Shown: positions 6,695-8,481 of the stretch, one piece after another | Layout: the number at the start of each line of letters is the position of its first letter | Numbering within the stretch: the stretch's first letter is position 1 | Assembly (NCBI GenBank): GCA_905236255.1 | Contig: CAJOPK010000061.1 | Coordinates: 1-8,481, forward strand | DNA: 8,481 nucleotides | From: an uncultured Selenomonadaceae bacterium | GTDB lineage: Bacteria; Bacillota; Negativicutes; Selenomonadales; Selenomonadaceae | Direction of reading: 5' to 3' | Position numbers and translations under genes: made by a program | The notes under the pieces: model-generated | What the model was told of the DNA's origin: nothing | Databases searched by the model: none | Seen by the model: only the letters and a program-made list of their open reading frames with translations

Positions 6695-6774
6695 TAAAAT
6701 TTCTCTCCAATCAAAATTACAAACGGTAATATTTCCGAAACCTGTTTTTGGTGAAACGCCCGTGAAACCCGGTA
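6695..6774. repeat. argS-ilvA gap with a 7-base direct repeat and an imperfect palindrome
   Basis: The 80-base gap has two copies of GTGAAAC (plus strand, 6751-6757 and 6762-6768) separated by GCCC. Nearer ilvA is a 14-base imperfect palindrome, CGGTAATATTTCCG (6724-6737), with one mismatched pair. No GC-rich hairpin followed by a U tract and no convincing -35/-10 pair was found, so read-through from argS into ilvA is plausible. The repeats could be a regulator site or chance. Confidence 0.3.
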
Positions 6775-8433
6775 TTACATTTTTTCCGGAGCCGAAACAC
6801 CGAGCAAATTCAAAGCGTGTTTAATCACATGCGCCGCAACTTTGACAAGCGCAAGACGTGCCGATGCCAATTCTTCATCAACACCCAAAATTCTGCAGTC
6901 GCGATAAAATCCGTGAAATGCCGCCGCCAAATCATAAACGTAAGAACAAATTCTTTGAGGAGCGTACTCTTTTGCCGCCTTCTCAATTTCTTCCGGATAC
7001 TCAAAGATTTTGTTGATTAAATCAATTTCGGCGGAAGAATTCATCAGAGAAAATTTCGGATTGTCCGAAATTTTTAAACCGGCTTCTTCAGCCTGCCGGA
7101 AAATGCTGCAAATTCTGGCGTGTGCATATTGAACGTAATAAACCGGATTTTCGGAACTTTTCTTTTTCGCCAAATCCAAATCAAAATCAAGTTGAGAGGC
7201 GATCGAACGCATGAGGAAAAAATATCTTGCCGCATCAGTCCCGACTTCCTCCATGAGTTCGCGCAAGGTAATACTTTCGCCGGTACGCTTTGACATTTTT
7301 ACAAGTTCGCCGTCGCGATAAAGCGAAACCATCTGCAGGAGCAAAATTTTCAATTTGTCCGCATCAAATCCCAAAGCCGACATCGCCGCCTTGACCCGGC
7401 AAATATATCCGTGATGATCCGCGCCCCAAATATTTATCAATTCGCCGAATCCGCGCTCAAATTTATCTTTGTGATAGGCAATATCCGCCGCAAGATAAGT
7501 GGGTACGCCGTTTTCGCGAATTACGACGCGGTCTTTGTCATCGCCGTATTTTGTGGAGGCAAGCCAAAGCGCGCCGCCTTCTTCATAAATTGCACCCTTG
7601 TCTTTTAAAGTTTGAATCGCCGAATTTACTTTATCCGGATGCAAAGTTCTTTCGCTGAACCATGTATCAAATTCGACGCGAAAATCGGAAAGATCTTTTT
7701 TGAGTTCGGCAAGTTTTTCGGAATATGCAATATCCTGCAAAACTTTCAGGCGTTCATCTTCCGGCAAATGCAAATACTTGTCGCCGTCGCGTTCGATAAT
7801 TTTTTTTGTCGTATCGATAATATCCGCTCCGTGATAGCCGTCCTCCGGGAAATCGACCTTTTGCCCGAAAAGTTCAAGATAGCGGGCATTCACCGACTTT
7901 GCAAGATTTTCCATTTGATTGCCGGCATCGTTTATGTAATACTCGCTTTCGATATTGTAACCGGCGGCGCGCATAATGTTTACGATTGCGGAACCTGCCG
8001 CCGCGCCGCGTCCGTGACCGACGTGCAAAAGTCCGGTGGGATTGGCGCTGACGTATTCGATTTGAATTGTCTTGTTGCCTTTGTTTTCAAGTTGACCGAA
8101 ATTTTCTCCGGCGTTGTAAATTTCTTTAAATTCGTCGTAAATTACGTCGGACTTCAAATAAAAATTCATAAAGCCCGCGCCGGCAATTTCAATCTTTTCA
8201 AGCCATGCGCCGGAAATATTTTTTGCAAGTTCTTCCGCAATTTTTCTCGGAGCGGCATGAAAAATTTTTGCCGATTGCATTGCAAAATTTGTGGCAAAAT
8301 CTCCAAATTCTTTTTTGGGCGGGACTTCCAACAAAACTTCCGGCAATTCACCGGTCGATTTAAAAATTCCCCCGTCAATTACAGCTTTTGCCGCATTTTT
8401 GACCGATTCGATAATTTTATCTTTAATCTGCAT
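6775..8433 (-). CDS. argS: Arginyl-tRNA synthetase
   Basis: This class I synthetase (EC 6.1.1.19) charges tRNA-Arg with arginine using ATP. At 552 residues it has the usual bacterial length. The N-terminal additional domain (about 1-115) includes EFGDFATNFAMQSAK (42-56), typical for ArgRS tRNA D-loop recognition. The catalytic domain has the HIGH-type motif in ANPTGLLHVGHGRGA (130-144) and IWGADHHGY (335-343). It also has a canonical KMSKR loop (379-383), which many ArgRS enzymes lack. The anticodon-binding helical domain opens at YYVQYAHARICS (432-443), and the chain ends in the family-typical LLGVSAPEKM (543-552). AGGTG at 8442-8446, eight bases before ATG, supports the start. An ATG at 8437-8435 is in another frame. 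A TATAAT box lies 32 bases upstream, so argS is probably the first gene of the transcript. Confidence 0.97.
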   Translation of the reverse strand: MQIKDKIIESVKNAAKAVIDGGIFKSTGELPEVLLEVPPKKEFGDFATNFAMQSAKIFHAAPRKIAEELAKNISGAWLEKIEIAGAGFMNFYLKSDVIYDEFKEIYNAGENFGQLENKGNKTIQIEYVSANPTGLLHVGHGRGAAAGSAIVNIMRAAGYNIESEYYINDAGNQMENLAKSVNARYLELFGQKVDFPEDGYHGADIIDTTKKIIERDGDKYLHLPEDERLKVLQDIAYSEKLAELKKDLSDFRVEFDTWFSERTLHPDKVNSAIQTLKDKGAIYEEGGALWLASTKYGDDKDRVVIRENGVPTYLAADIAYHKDKFERGFGELINIWGADHHGYICRVKAAMSALGFDADKLKILLLQMVSLYRDGELVKMSKRTGESITLRELMEEVGTDAARYFFLMRSIASQLDFDLDLAKKKSSENPVYYVQYAHARICSIFRQAEEAGLKISDNPKFSLMNSSAEIDLINKIFEYPEEIEKAAKEYAPQRICSYVYDLAAAFHGFYRDCRILGVDEELASARLALVKVAAHVIKHALNLLGVSAPEKM

Positions 8434-8465
8434 TCATAAGACACCTTTCATCATTATTGCGCGAA

Positions 8466-8471
8466 ATTATA
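8466..8471 (-). promoter_or_regulatory. -10 box of the argS promoter
   Basis: The minus strand reads TATAAT, a perfect -10 hexamer, 32 bases before the argS ATG. Initiation near 8459 would give a leader of about 25 bases, enough for the AGGTG ribosome binding site. The -35 element would fall at about 8489-8494, beyond the window, so the promoter cannot be fully judged. Confidence 0.55.
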
Positions 8472-8481
8472 CAAAATTTAA

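Noticed and set aside
7612..8439. Plus-strand open frame of 275 codons opposite argS
   Set aside because: It is fully antisense to a confident argS; its translation is rich in Phe, Cys, Arg and Asn, as expected for the reverse of a purine-rich coding strand, and shows no known motif.

Overview
All seven supported genes lie on the minus strand, so transcription runs from high to low coordinates. The window is gene-dense with gaps of 0-202 bases. Every gene is preceded by a recognisable Shine-Dalgarno sequence. The DNA is moderately AT-rich, and six genes stop with TAA and one with TGA. The gene set and styles (LL-diaminopimelate aminotransferase, a medium-form threonine dehydratase with one ACT domain, a YtiB-like beta carbonic anhydrase, a DUF7309/DUF6930-like protein) suggest an anaerobic member of the Bacillota or a relative with diaminopimelate peptidoglycan. 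Negativicutes are one possibility. This placement is inferred from protein style and is not certain.

Layout in order of transcription: a promoter with a perfect TATAAT box at the right edge; argS (arginyl-tRNA synthetase); an 80-base gap with short repeats; ilvA (threonine ammonia-lyase); an uncharacterised 407-residue cytosolic protein; a beta-class carbonic anhydrase; purD (glycinamide ribonucleotide synthetase); and dapL (LL-diaminopimelate aminotransferase). From ilvA to dapL the gaps are 2 to 42 bases and no intrinsic terminator is visible. These five genes, and possibly argS, therefore probably form one housekeeping transcription unit. After a 202-base gap holding a candidate promoter and a short dyad comes a P-loop kinase of the YggC/pantothenate-kinase-like family, followed by 88 bases of AT-rich sequence at the left edge.

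The genes serve aminoacyl-tRNA supply, isoleucine and diaminopimelate/lysine synthesis, bicarbonate supply and purine synthesis. They share central anabolism and are not one dedicated pathway. Nothing resembling a mobile element, CRISPR array, tRNA, rRNA, riboswitch or defence system was seen. I did not find a new biological system here. The least understood parts are the DUF7309/DUF6930-like gene embedded in the anabolic cluster and the kinase of unknown substrate with its own leader.
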